Below, piece after piece: positions 1 through 7,189 of a stretch of 21,598 nt of DNA. Location of the stretch: NCBI GenBank assembly GCA_964521195.1, contig CAZFRE010000014.1, positions 1 to 21,598 of the forward strand, given 5' to 3'. The translations under genes were made by a program, and so were the position numbers. The notes beneath the pieces were generated by a model. That model worked only from the letters and a program-made list of their open reading frames with translations, did not search any database and was not told where the DNA came from. The DNA is from CAWDNM01 sp964521195. Its GTDB lineage: Bacteria > Actinomycetota > Coriobacteriia > Anaerosomatales > JAAXUF01. The stretch's first letter is position 1. The number at the start of each line of letters is the position of its first letter.

Positions 1-7
1 CAGATCG

Positions 8-28
8 CCCCACCCTCGGGGGGCGGGG
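8..28. other. GC-rich imperfect hairpin at window edge
   Basis: CCCC at 8-11 pairs with GGGG at 25-28, and CCC at 13-15 with GGG at 21-23, leaving an A/C mismatch and a five-base loop. It could be the terminator of a gene lying left of the window, but no T-run follows. The rest of 1-122 shows nothing else I can support. Confidence 0.2.
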
Positions 29-122
29 GTGTTGCACTTAGTATCTGAATCCGCCACTTCCAACAAGTGCATCGAACGGACGCCGTCAGTGAGACTCGTC
101 CTAATGCGTGGGAGCGCGGTTC

Positions 123-515
123 ATGACCAAGAGCGTTGACTATGGAGGCGATCTTCGCGTGTGCGTAGCACTGCTTCGACTCTCGGCCGTCGGTCGCGGC
201 TCCCATACCGAGATTGTCGCTGCAGCCCGCGATGCACTCACATCGTCTGGCGCGAGCATCCTCGACTTCCACATGTTCTCGAACGCGATCCTCGCTCTGA
301 ACTTCGAGATCTCACCTCCTCGGCTGACCGCACTCCGCGCTGCTCTGGACCAGACGACTCTGCGGCTGGATGCCGGCAGCCGTGCCGCGCTCGAGCAGGC
401 TGTCTCGGACGCTTCAACCGATGAGGCCTCCGATCCGCTGCAGGCCTCGCTGAGCATCAACGTGATCAACGACGAGCCGCCGCTACGGATCGAGGTACCC
501 GCCGTCCCCGGCTAG
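123..515 (+). CDS. Hypothetical protein, possibly ACT-like fold
   Basis: This encodes a small soluble protein of 130 residues with no signal peptide or membrane segment. I chose the ATG at 123 because GGAG at 111-114 sits eight bases upstream; an in-frame GTG at 108 has no comparable site. The first 90 residues alternate hydrophobic strands (CVALLRLSAV, ILDFHMFSNAILALNFEI) with amphipathic helices, in a beta-alpha-beta-beta-alpha-like order that recalls small regulatory ACT domains. I see no signature motif, so that resemblance is weak. The C-terminal 40 residues are Asp/Ser-rich and end in a strand-like segment. Codon use matches its neighbours. It stands alone: the next gene starts 141 bases later. 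I do not recognise the family and offer no function. Confidence 0.6.
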   Translation: MTKSVDYGGDLRVCVALLRLSAVGRGSHTEIVAAARDALTSSGASILDFHMFSNAILALNFEISPPRLTALRAALDQTTLRLDAGSRAALEQAVSDASTDEASDPLQASLSINVINDEPPLRIEVPAVPG

Positions 516-530
516 CCACTGCCCTGACGC

Positions 531-544
531 GGCGTCCGGACGCC
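531..544. repeat. 14-base perfect palindrome
   Basis: GGCGTCCGGACGCC is fully self-complementary and begins 16 bases after the stop of the preceding gene. With no loop bases it is not a classical terminator. It could be a weak stem at the 3' end or a dimeric protein site. The rest of 516-656 shows nothing further. Confidence 0.25.
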
Positions 545-656
545 ACGAGAACCCCGCGCGTAAGCCATCCGCCCCTGCACTTCGCACCCCAAGTGAGGCA
601 TCATGAGCAGTGGGCCGTTGCGCCCGCATGCAGCCGTCACAGGGGGAGGGTGCAGC

Positions 657-1259
657 ATGTCAATCAAGTGGACGAGGCCTCGCGAGTCGCGGGGTGCACG
701 CGCCAGCAAGATGCGACTCCGCAGCCTCAGGGCCGTTGTCATGACCATCGCCGCCGCAGCCGTGGTCGTCGCGATGCTGACCGGCTGCGCGGGCGAGTAC
801 TTCACCAGGTTCCAGCCCAAGGAGGAGGCCTCCGAGCGACCCTCGGCCGCGAGCACGGCCGCATCCGATGCCGCTGCAGCCGCTCCCGCGGGCCCGCAGG
901 TCACCGTGCTCGAGACCGGCAACACACTCGGCATACGTGCGGGTGGCTCGGCGCCTAGCTTTACGCTCGACAAGCCGGCCACCGTCGTCGTCTTCACGAC
1001 GTACCACTACGTCGAGGGCGGCGGGCCTGCTCCGGGGACGCTTTCGCTGACCGGCTCGGACGGCAAGACGTACGGGCCGTGGCAGACCAAGGGGCTCGAG
1101 GGCCAGGGCGGCGTCGCGAACGCATTCTGGGAGGCTCGGCCCAACGCGTCGCTGCCTGCAGGGACGTACACGGTGGTGGACTCGGATCCCAGTACCTGGT
1201 CGACGAACGACGAGGCCAAGGACATCGGCTTCACCACGGTGGTCGTGACGTATGAGTAG
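657..1259 (+). CDS. Lipoprotein with C-terminal beta-sandwich domain
   Basis: This is a predicted membrane-anchored lipoprotein of 200 residues. The ATG at 657 has a strong purine-rich site (GGGGGAGGG, about 641-649). An upstream ATG at 603 is possible but would add 18 residues to an already long n-region, and an ATG at 711 would give a more typical signal peptide but has a poor ribosome site. The lipobox LTGC places the lipidated Cys at residue 44. Residues 45-80 are an Ala/Ser/Glu-rich linker. From about residue 95 there is a compact beta-rich domain with the pattern F-T-L-D-K-P, Y-H-Y, Y-G-P-W and PAGTYTVVDSDPSTWS. I recognise this as a recurrent uncharacterised domain of bacterial exported proteins, with no activity I can name. 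The next gene is another lipoprotein. Confidence 0.75.
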   Translation: MSIKWTRPRESRGARASKMRLRSLRAVVMTIAAAAVVVAMLTGCAGEYFTRFQPKEEASERPSAASTAASDAAAAAPAGPQVTVLETGNTLGIRAGGSAPSFTLDKPATVVVFTTYHYVEGGGPAPGTLSLTGSDGKTYGPWQTKGLEGQGGVANAFWEARPNASLPAGTYTVVDSDPSTWSTNDEAKDIGFTTVVVTYE

Positions 1260-1360
1260 TTGTGCGGAACCTGCCCTTAGCGGTTGCGTACACTGGACTA
1301 CGGAGTAGGTCGCGGCCGACAACGGTAGCGGACGCGTCAACCTACGGACGGGGGACGACG

Positions 1361-2473
1361 ATGGCTCAGGGGAGAGGCATCATCAGGGTCGTACTGGCTG
1401 CTGCGGTGCTCGCACTTCTCGTCGCGGCGGTCTCGGGGTGCGGCGGGAGCGGCAGCATCGTCCCACCCAAGTCGACAGGCACCAGCCCGTCCGGTGAGAC
1501 CGTATCGCTCAAGACTGACGAGACCAAGTCGGAGACGAAGGCGATCTCAGCCACGGAGGGCGCGACCTTCGCGACATCAAGCGCTGAAGGCACCGCAGCC
1601 GTGATCATCATGCCGGGCACCTTCCCCAACGGGACTCGGGTCACATTCACTCCGCTCGCCGATACGGGCGAGCAGGGGGCCCTTCCTGGATTCGACATCG
1701 CGGCAGAGGGCGATCTCCAGCCATCCCTGCCGGTGTTCGTTGTGTTCGAAACCACCGCCGAGCTCCCCAAAGACCAGACGATCGTTGCCTACGGGGACGC
1801 TTCTGACGCCGGCGTGCCCCTGAATGTGACCCGGTCCTCGGATGCGAGCTCGAACTACCTGCTGGCCGAGGTCGCGCACTTCACCGTGTTCAGAGTCGAC
1901 AGGGGCAACCCGGCGGGATCGACGCCTCAGGACAAGAACGACCAGTATCAGAGCGGCTTCAAGCAGTGGGCGGTCAAGGTGAACGACACCGTCAAGGCCG
2001 ATGACGGCATGTGGCTCGGCGCGCTGGTGTTCAAGATGGACGTGCAGAGCCCGGCGGGCGACATCATGGGGCCGTACAACGGTCAGGCCAGCTACAAAGT
2101 CGATCTGGACATGAACTCCGACGTTGGCGCTCTCGCGGGACGCGCGCGCGGTGCGTGGGCCGGACCGGCGAACTTCTCCGCCTGCAGCGTGAAGAAGTAC
2201 CACTTCAGCGACGCGCCAACCAAAGGCAAGATCAAGCCCGGCCTCGGATTCTGGCTCTTCGCCGAAGGGGACTTCAGGGCCAAGGAGATTGCCCCCTTCG
2301 AGGTTTCGCTCCAGGGGCTCGAGGGCGCCGGCACAGCGGACCTCAGCCCGTTCGCGCCCGGAGAGGTGCCCCTCACGCTGTTCATCTCCGAGAGCGGAGC
2401 GACGGTGGAGTTGGCCGGTCACCAGTTCAAGGGATTCGTGATCGGCACACTCGCCGAGGAGCCCTCAAACTAG
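1361..2473 (+). CDS. Lipoprotein of unknown function
   Basis: The protein has 370 residues and a lipoprotein signal peptide with hydrophobic core VVLAAAVLALLVAAV and lipobox VSGC, Cys27. I start it at the ATG at 1361, preceded by a GGACGGGGGAC site; an in-frame GTG at 1262 would put 33 uncharged-to-basic residues before the signal peptide, which is unlikely. Residues 30-75 are a Ser/Thr/Lys-rich linker. Residues 80-185 form a beta-rich segment (GTFPNGTRVTFTP, then a hydrophobic strand and AEVAHFTVFRVDRG) resembling ZU5-like or surface-protein beta domains, but not diagnostically. The C-terminal half (about 190-370) has repeated short strands and one Cys. A TACACT hexamer at 1289-1294 might be a -10 box. 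The hydrolase gene follows after 41 bases and could be co-transcribed. No function is assigned. Confidence 0.75.
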   Translation: MAQGRGIIRVVLAAAVLALLVAAVSGCGGSGSIVPPKSTGTSPSGETVSLKTDETKSETKAISATEGATFATSSAEGTAAVIIMPGTFPNGTRVTFTPLADTGEQGALPGFDIAAEGDLQPSLPVFVVFETTAELPKDQTIVAYGDASDAGVPLNVTRSSDASSNYLLAEVAHFTVFRVDRGNPAGSTPQDKNDQYQSGFKQWAVKVNDTVKADDGMWLGALVFKMDVQSPAGDIMGPYNGQASYKVDLDMNSDVGALAGRARGAWAGPANFSACSVKKYHFSDAPTKGKIKPGLGFWLFAEGDFRAKEIAPFEVSLQGLEGAGTADLSPFAPGEVPLTLFISESGATVELAGHQFKGFVIGTLAEEPSN

Positions 2474-2514
2474 CTGCATCGATGCTCGACGACCAACAAC
2501 ATGCGGAGGACTGC

Positions 2515-3441
2515 ATGTCACAAGAACCGGCTCCTAAGAACCGTGAAGTACCAGACCACATGGCAACCCGCGCGGCACGCCATCACGAAGCCGAGTTCAC
2601 CGGCTCGGATGGCATCCGATTGTATCGGCAGTCGTGGGTGCCTGAGGGGGCGCCCTACGCGGTGATCGCGCTCGTCCACGGCGTGGGGGAGCACAGTGGG
2701 CGGTACTCTCGGATCGTGGGACCGCTGGCCGACGCCGGAATCGCGGTGTGCTCGTACGACCAGCGCGGACACGGCCGCTCGCCCGGGCCGCGCGTGCACA
2801 TCAACCACTGGTCGGAGTATCGCGAGGACCTGCGCGCGTTTCTCGGCGTGATTGCGGCGGAGCACCCGGGCGTGCCGGTCGTCATCTACGGCCACAGCAT
2901 GGGGTCGCTCGTGGTGCTCGACTACCTGCTCGCGTACCCGGACGGCTTCGCGGGCTCGGTCATCAGCGGCGTGGCGCTCGAGCCTGCGGGCGTGGGCAGT
3001 CCCACTCAGATCCAGCTCGCTCGGCTGCTCACCAGCGTGCTGCCGCGCATGACCGTCGACCTGGGCGTGAAGGGGGAGCAGCTCACGCACGATCTTGGAG
3101 CGCTCAACGAGTTCAGCGCCGACCCGCTCGTCACCGGCCGTGCCACGGTCCGCTGGGGTACCGAGAGCCTCGACACCGTCGCGCGCATCAAGGCGGGCAT
3201 GGACGGCATCGACCTGCCGATGCTCGTGCTGCACGGCGCCGACGACCCGCTCAACTGCGTGACCGGCGCACGCCACCTCCACTCGGCGGTCGCGCACCCT
3301 GACAATCGGCTCGTCATCTACCCGGATACCTTCCACGAGCCGCACAACGACCTTGTGCACGAGCAGGTCGTGGCGGACGTGACAGCGTGGGTGGAGCACC
3401 TACTCTCCGAGCGGGACTCCGAGCGCCGTGAACGTGGCTGA
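2515..3441 (+). CDS. Alpha/beta hydrolase, monoacylglycerol-lipase-like
   Basis: This is a 308-residue cytoplasmic serine hydrolase of the Hydrolase_4 (serine aminopeptidase S33 / monoacylglycerol lipase) group, which cleaves esters such as monoacylglycerols or lysophospholipids. The ATG at 2515 has GGAGGA four bases upstream, and the open frame that continues further 5' lies inside the previous gene. Visible features are the oxyanion-loop motif LVHGVGEHSGRY, the D-Q-R-G-H-G-R-S segment, the nucleophile elbow GHSMG with Ser128, the acid in HGADDPL (Asp244 by family alignment) and the catalytic His274 in FHEPHND. All triad residues are intact, and the cap lies between about 150 and 215. The length is normal for the family. 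It overlaps the next gene by 14 bases, suggesting co-expression. The exact substrate cannot be read from the sequence. Confidence 0.9.
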   Translation: MSQEPAPKNREVPDHMATRAARHHEAEFTGSDGIRLYRQSWVPEGAPYAVIALVHGVGEHSGRYSRIVGPLADAGIAVCSYDQRGHGRSPGPRVHINHWSEYREDLRAFLGVIAAEHPGVPVVIYGHSMGSLVVLDYLLAYPDGFAGSVISGVALEPAGVGSPTQIQLARLLTSVLPRMTVDLGVKGEQLTHDLGALNEFSADPLVTGRATVRWGTESLDTVARIKAGMDGIDLPMLVLHGADDPLNCVTGARHLHSAVAHPDNRLVIYPDTFHEPHNDLVHEQVVADVTAWVEHLLSERDSERRERG

Positions 3442-3829
3442 CCGCCTGCGACACCGCGCAGATCGCCTCAAGTCCCAGACGTACGCGCTCTACATCGTCG
3501 CTGGAGACCCGCGCACGCCGCTCGCGGCCAAGGTGATCGCGGGAGCGGTCGTCGCCTACGCGGTCAGCCCCATCGACCTCATCCCGGACTTCATCCCGGT
3601 GCTCGGCTACCTCGACGACCTCGTGGTGCTCCCGTTCGGCGTATGGCTCGCGTTCCGTCTCGTGCCCCACGACCTGCTTGCCGAGGCCAGAGCGCATGCG
3701 GATTCCGTTGTCGACGGGGACTTGCCCACGCCGCGAGGTGCCATGGCGGCGATCGTCATCCTGTGGCTTCTCGGCGCCATCGTCCTGCTCGCCGTCGTGT
3801 ACCGGCTGCTCGTGCGGCCCGAGGCGTGA
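3428..3829 (+). CDS. YkvA/DUF1232 family membrane protein
   Basis: This 133-residue protein starts at a GTG inside the end of the hydrolase gene (14-base overlap). Residues 47-64, SPIDLIPDFIPVLGYLDD, are the hallmark of the DUF1232 (YkvA) family, whose molecular role is not established. The surrounding residues 33-55 and 60-80 are hydrophobic, and a further transmembrane helix spans about residues 104-128 and ends in a basic tail (RLLVRPEA). The N-terminus is basic and amphipathic. The overlap implies translational coupling to the lipase-like hydrolase, a hint of a membrane- or lipid-related role but no more than that. Confidence 0.85.
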   Translation: MNVADRLRHRADRLKSQTYALYIVAGDPRTPLAAKVIAGAVVAYAVSPIDLIPDFIPVLGYLDDLVVLPFGVWLAFRLVPHDLLAEARAHADSVVDGDLPTPRGAMAAIVILWLLGAIVLLAVVYRLLVRPEA

Positions 3830-3831
3830 GG

Positions 3832-3837
3832 TAGTAT
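3832..3837 (+). promoter_or_regulatory. Possible -10 box (TAGTAT)
   Basis: TAGTAT lies three bases after the preceding stop and 55 bases before the next start, in otherwise GC-rich DNA. No good -35 hexamer is present 16-18 bases upstream, so this is only a candidate. Confidence 0.2.
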
Positions 3838-3892
3838 CGACGCTGGACACAGTCACGGCGAAACAGCGAATCCGGACCGAGCAGGGGGACAC

Positions 3893-4657
3893 ATGATCTC
3901 GGACACCCAGCGACACGCAGTACGATTCGCAGTCGCACTCGTCGCCATCCTGTTCGTCGCGCTCGCGCTTGGGGGCTGCGCGCAACCTGCGCCGACCGCG
4001 CCGAGCGTCGACGTCACGACGGTCACTCCCACACCCTCTGCTGTGGCCTCCGAGTCCACTGCCGCAGCGCCCACCAAGGTCACCGTGCCCAACCTCAAGG
4101 GCAAGACCGCCACCGGCGCCACATGGCGGCTCGAGCAGCTCGGTCTCAAGGTCAAGGAGAAGTGGACGCGCGACTCCGCGCCCCGCGGCAGAGTCATCGC
4201 GCAGAAGCCCAGGCCCGGCAAGGTCAGACAGGGCAGCACCGTCACGATCACAATCTCAAGCGGCAACAAGGGGAGTGGCTCAGGTTCCTCGGGAGGCTCC
4301 TCAGGCGGCCCCACGGCATCCTCCAGCGACGAATACCTCGCGCAGCTGTTCGCGCAACACAAGAGCGGCGAGACGGTCACCGGCAAGGGTAACGTGACGA
4401 GGGTCCTCTCGGACGACAACGACGGCAGCCGGCACCAGCGCTTCATCCTAGCCCTCGGAAGCGGCCAGACGCTGCTCATCGCGCATAACATCGACATCGC
4501 GCCGCGCCTGCCCGGGCTGCAGGTGGGTGATGCCGTGTCGTTCAAGGGGACGTACGAGTGGGGAGCCGAGGGCGGCACCGTCCACTGGACGCACCGCGAC
4601 CCGAGTGGCGACCACGTCACCGGCTACCTCAAGTACGACGGCAAGACGTACAAGTAG
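3893..4657 (+). CDS. PASTA-DUF3465 lipoprotein
   Basis: This is a 254-residue lipoprotein. The ATG at 3893 follows an AGGGGGA ribosome site. The signal peptide ends at lipobox LGGC, Cys29. A Pro/Thr/Ser/Ala linker (30-60) leads to one PASTA domain (about 62-124: KVTVPNLKGKTATGA..., RGRVIAQKPRPGKVRQGSTVTITIS), a module that binds muropeptide or beta-lactam-like ligands in serine/threonine kinases and penicillin-binding proteins. A Gly/Ser linker (125-142) follows. Residues 145-254 match DUF3465: HQRFIL, GQTLLIAHNIDIAPRLPGL, GDAVSFKGTYEW, GGTVHWTHRDP, HVTGYLKYDGKTY. DUF3465 proteins that I know of are small, single-domain secreted proteins of unknown function. The PASTA module may hold this one near peptidoglycan. 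Both assignments rest on motif recognition. Confidence 0.85.
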   Translation: MISDTQRHAVRFAVALVAILFVALALGGCAQPAPTAPSVDVTTVTPTPSAVASESTAAAPTKVTVPNLKGKTATGATWRLEQLGLKVKEKWTRDSAPRGRVIAQKPRPGKVRQGSTVTITISSGNKGSGSGSSGGSSGGPTASSSDEYLAQLFAQHKSGETVTGKGNVTRVLSDDNDGSRHQRFILALGSGQTLLIAHNIDIAPRLPGLQVGDAVSFKGTYEWGAEGGTVHWTHRDPSGDHVTGYLKYDGKTYK

Positions 4658-4828
4658 CACTGGAGGTCCGCTCATGCCTGACGGGCGAGGTGGGCGACGA
4701 GGGTTCTGCTCGGAGTGGTGTTGGTGCCCTGCCTCGCGAGCACGGGAATCCGCTTCTTCTAGCTCGCCGCTCGCTCACGCGGGTACAAGCTCCCTACAAC
4801 GCTCCGCCGATCCGAAAGGGAGCCACCC

Positions 4829-5326
4829 ATGCCCGCCATCCACAAGATCACGCCCTTCCTCTGGTTCGACAACCAGGCCGAGGAGGCCGTCAACCACTAC
4901 GTCTCCATCTTCGAGAACTCCTCGATCGGCAGCGTGTCGCGCTATGGTGAGGCCGGTCCCGGACCCGCCGGCTCGGTGATGGTCATCGAGTTCGCCATCG
5001 AAGGTCAGGTCTTCAACGCACTCAACGGCGGCCCAGTCTTCGCGTTCAACCCCGCGATCTCCTTCGTCGTGAACTGCGACAGCCAAGAAGAGGTCGATTA
5101 CTACTGGGACCGCCTCGGCGAGGGGGGCGACCCTGCCGCGCAGCAGTGCGGTTGGCTCGCCGACAAGTTCGGCGTGTCGTGGCAGATCGTCCCGGTCGCG
5201 ATGAACGCGATGTTGAACGACCCCGATCCGGTGAAGGCCACGCGCACGACCAAAGCGATGCTGGCAATGAAGAAGCTCGACCTCGCCGCGCTCCAGCGCG
5301 CGTACGATGGGGTGGAGGAGGGGTAG
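4829..5326 (+). CDS. PhnB-like VOC family protein
   Basis: This encodes a 165-residue cytoplasmic protein of the VOC (glyoxalase/bleomycin-resistance fold) superfamily, PhnB-like / 3-demethylubiquinone-9 3-methyltransferase-like subgroup. Typical features are the opening ITPFLWFDNQAEEAVNHYVSIF, the mid-strand VMVIEFAIEGQVFNALNGGP, FAFNPAISFVVNCDSQEEVDYYWDRL, and DKFGVSWQIVP near residue 120. The start ATG has an AAAGGGA site. The historical methyltransferase name is not supported by biochemistry for most members, so I do not assign a reaction. The C-terminal helices (ATRTTKAMLAMKKLDLAALQRAY) are also family-typical. It is preceded by 171 bases that contain a possible decayed small ORF. Confidence 0.9.
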   Translation: MPAIHKITPFLWFDNQAEEAVNHYVSIFENSSIGSVSRYGEAGPGPAGSVMVIEFAIEGQVFNALNGGPVFAFNPAISFVVNCDSQEEVDYYWDRLGEGGDPAAQQCGWLADKFGVSWQIVPVAMNAMLNDPDPVKATRTTKAMLAMKKLDLAALQRAYDGVEEG

Positions 5327-5344
5327 GGCGGGTATAGTCCTACC
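5322..5344 (+). promoter_or_regulatory. -10-like TATAGT flanked by inverted repeat
   Basis: TATAGT at 5333-5338 is one of the best -10 matches in the window and lies 112 bases before the next start. It is enclosed by GGTAGG (5322-5327) and CCTACC (5339-5344), a perfect inverted repeat that overlaps the stop of the VOC gene. No clear -35 is visible. The repeat could be an operator or a small 3' stem. Confidence 0.3.
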
Positions 5345-5345
5345 G

Positions 5346-5366
5346 GCACGAGACGGGGACTCGTGC
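5346..5366 (+). promoter_or_regulatory. Leader hairpin upstream of secreted beta protein
   Basis: GCACGAG (5346-5352) and CTCGTGC (5360-5366) form a perfect 7-bp stem with loop ACGGGGA, just after the candidate -10 box. A second, weaker stem (GCTGGC with GCCGGC, about 5410-5425) lies nearer the start codon. The leader does not match any riboswitch consensus I know. Confidence 0.3.
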
Positions 5367-5450
5367 GAGCGCGACGCCGCACGGTGGCGCGCCGGGTCGA
5401 ACGTGGAGCGCTGGCGGGGGCCGGCTGCTTCTCGACGGGAGGTGCACCTC

Positions 5451-7094
5451 GTGAAACGCACCGTCGCTCTCTTCCTTGCCTTCTGCGTGACTGCGGGCAC
5501 TGCAACATCCGCGCTCGCGGATCCGGCTGGCACGATGCAACTCAGTGGGGGCGCACACGTCATCTGCGACCTCAGCACCACGATCGACTCGGCGGTGACG
5601 GGGGCGGACACCATGCAGGTGCGCATCAAGCCCCCGGGCGGAGTCTGGAGTCTCTACACGCCCGCACCCGTGAGCTACCAGTCGTCCTATCTCATCAGCA
5701 TCGGCTCCAGCGGCAGCGGCACGTACACGGTCGAAGCCACCTACTACGGCAGCGTCGGCCCGCCATTGGTGGTTCATGACGACATCTACTACGACAATGC
5801 CGACATCGCGAACACCCTCAACGACTCCAACGTCGGCGGGTACGGGATCCCTCGGCAGTTCGCCGGATGGTGCGACGACTCCACTGACCCCGACGACTGG
5901 TGGCGCCTGTCGTACGAGGAGGCCCATGCGCTGCAGCAAGGCACAGCGCTTGAGGTCACGCTGACCTGCGACGCCGGCGCCTCGGTGGCGCTGTACCGCA
6001 GCGACCAGCCCCTCCCGATAGCCGTCTCAACCCAAGTCGCCCCCGGCGTGCATCGACTGGCACTAGCCAGCCTCGCTGCGAGCGAGACGCTTCCGAACTG
6101 CTGTCTCCTCGTGCGCTGCTCAGAAGGGGGCGGGAGCTATCGGCTCGAGTCTCACTTCTATCCGATCTATGCAGCCGGCGTAGAGCGCCTCGACTTGTAC
6201 GTGTCGAAGGGTCGGAATCCGGCGCCTCAACTCGTCCCCATCGAGTGCCGCATCCTCCCGTTCGCCGAGCCTATGGTGCTGACAGATACGGCGTCATGGC
6301 TCAGCTGTGCCGCGACGATGGATCCGAATGTGATGATGGGTGACACCGCCGTTGAGGTGACGGTGAACTCATCGGCGCTGTCAGTTGGAACGTACAACGC
6401 GACGGTCACCGTCGACATCCCCAATGGCGGGGAGCGGGTGTTCATACCGGTACGTCTGCATGTGCAGCGCCCGACCGCTGTTCGACTGAGATCGGCCTCA
6501 TCAGTCACCTACGGAGGCCGCATCAAGTACGTCGTCGACTCGCGACGCGCCTCCAAGTGGGCCTCCGACGCACCGCGGGACCCCGGTGCGACCATCGAGG
6601 TCTACCGCAACGGCGACCTGGTCAAGACGCTCAAGACCGGCAGCAAGGGCACGGTCGCGTTCTACCTGACGCACAGGGCGCATGATCACGTGAAGGTGCG
6701 CAGGGTGCGTTCGGCGTCACGTGGCGCCAGCACTTCGAACACACGTCAGATAGCGGTTCGTTGGAAGATCACCCTCACGTTCGAGGCATACCACGCCATC
6801 GCATACCGCCACGTCGACTTCACGATCCGGGTGGTGCCGGCAGGCGTGACCGAATGGGACGACATAGCGGGCCAGGACGTCTTCTATCCCATGAGCGCCG
6901 GACGCCGAGTCCGCCTACAAGTCCACAAGGACGGAGCATGGCGGTTCTTCCTCTCGGGCGACTGTGACGACAACGGAGAGGCCCACGGCTGGACGACTTC
7001 GAGTCCTCGAACACGGCGTTTCCGTGCCTACATGCCTGCGGGCGCAGGCTACGCCGCAGGGCACTCGAAGGCGAAGACCGTGAGCTGGCGGTGA
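5451..7094 (+). CDS. Secreted multidomain protein with PPC-like and BACON-like domains
   Basis: This 547-residue exported protein starts at the GTG at 5451, with GGGAGGTG about seven bases upstream; an open frame continues further 5' but would bury the signal peptide. A Sec signal (residues 1-23, ending SALA) has no lipobox. In order: an N-terminal beta domain (28-110); a PPC-like domain (118-240) with the DDWWRL opening and many Cys (C141, C173, C217, C218, C223) that may form disulphides; a BACON-type Ig-like domain (250-340) with TDTASWLSC, VNSSALSVGTYNATVTV and VPVxLHV-like ending; a further Ig-like domain (342-435) with EVYRNGDLVKTL and G-T-V-A-F-Y; and a C-terminal beta domain (437-547). 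BACON and PPC domains usually mediate binding or act as accessory modules, so a surface-binding role is inferred. No sortase motif or anchor is seen. Confidence 0.8.
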   Translation: MKRTVALFLAFCVTAGTATSALADPAGTMQLSGGAHVICDLSTTIDSAVTGADTMQVRIKPPGGVWSLYTPAPVSYQSSYLISIGSSGSGTYTVEATYYGSVGPPLVVHDDIYYDNADIANTLNDSNVGGYGIPRQFAGWCDDSTDPDDWWRLSYEEAHALQQGTALEVTLTCDAGASVALYRSDQPLPIAVSTQVAPGVHRLALASLAASETLPNCCLLVRCSEGGGSYRLESHFYPIYAAGVERLDLYVSKGRNPAPQLVPIECRILPFAEPMVLTDTASWLSCAATMDPNVMMGDTAVEVTVNSSALSVGTYNATVTVDIPNGGERVFIPVRLHVQRPTAVRLRSASSVTYGGRIKYVVDSRRASKWASDAPRDPGATIEVYRNGDLVKTLKTGSKGTVAFYLTHRAHDHVKVRRVRSASRGASTSNTRQIAVRWKITLTFEAYHAIAYRHVDFTIRVVPAGVTEWDDIAGQDVFYPMSAGRRVRLQVHKDGAWRFFLSGDCDDNGEAHGWTTSSPRTRRFRAYMPAGAGYAAGHSKAKTVSWR

Positions 7095-7129
7095 GGCCGG
7101 AGGGGCGAGCATACACTTCCGACACAAGA

Positions 7130-7158
7130 AGGCCCCCGGGGAAGCTCCCCGGGGGCCT
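7130..7158. terminator. Bidirectional intrinsic terminator
   Basis: AGGCCCCCGGGG (7130-7141) and CCCCGGGGGCCT (7147-7158) form a perfect 12-bp stem around loop AAGCT, midway between two convergent genes. Plus-strand readout is followed by CATCTCT. Minus-strand readout is followed by TTCTTGTGT, which is the more T-rich side. It probably serves both genes. Confidence 0.9.
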
Positions 7159-7189
7159 CATCTCTAAGCCGCGGACGACTACCGGCGCG

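Noticed and set aside
2011..2514. N-terminal extension of the hydrolase
   Set aside because: The frame is open but lies inside the preceding lipoprotein gene, and the ATG at 2515 has a proper ribosome site.
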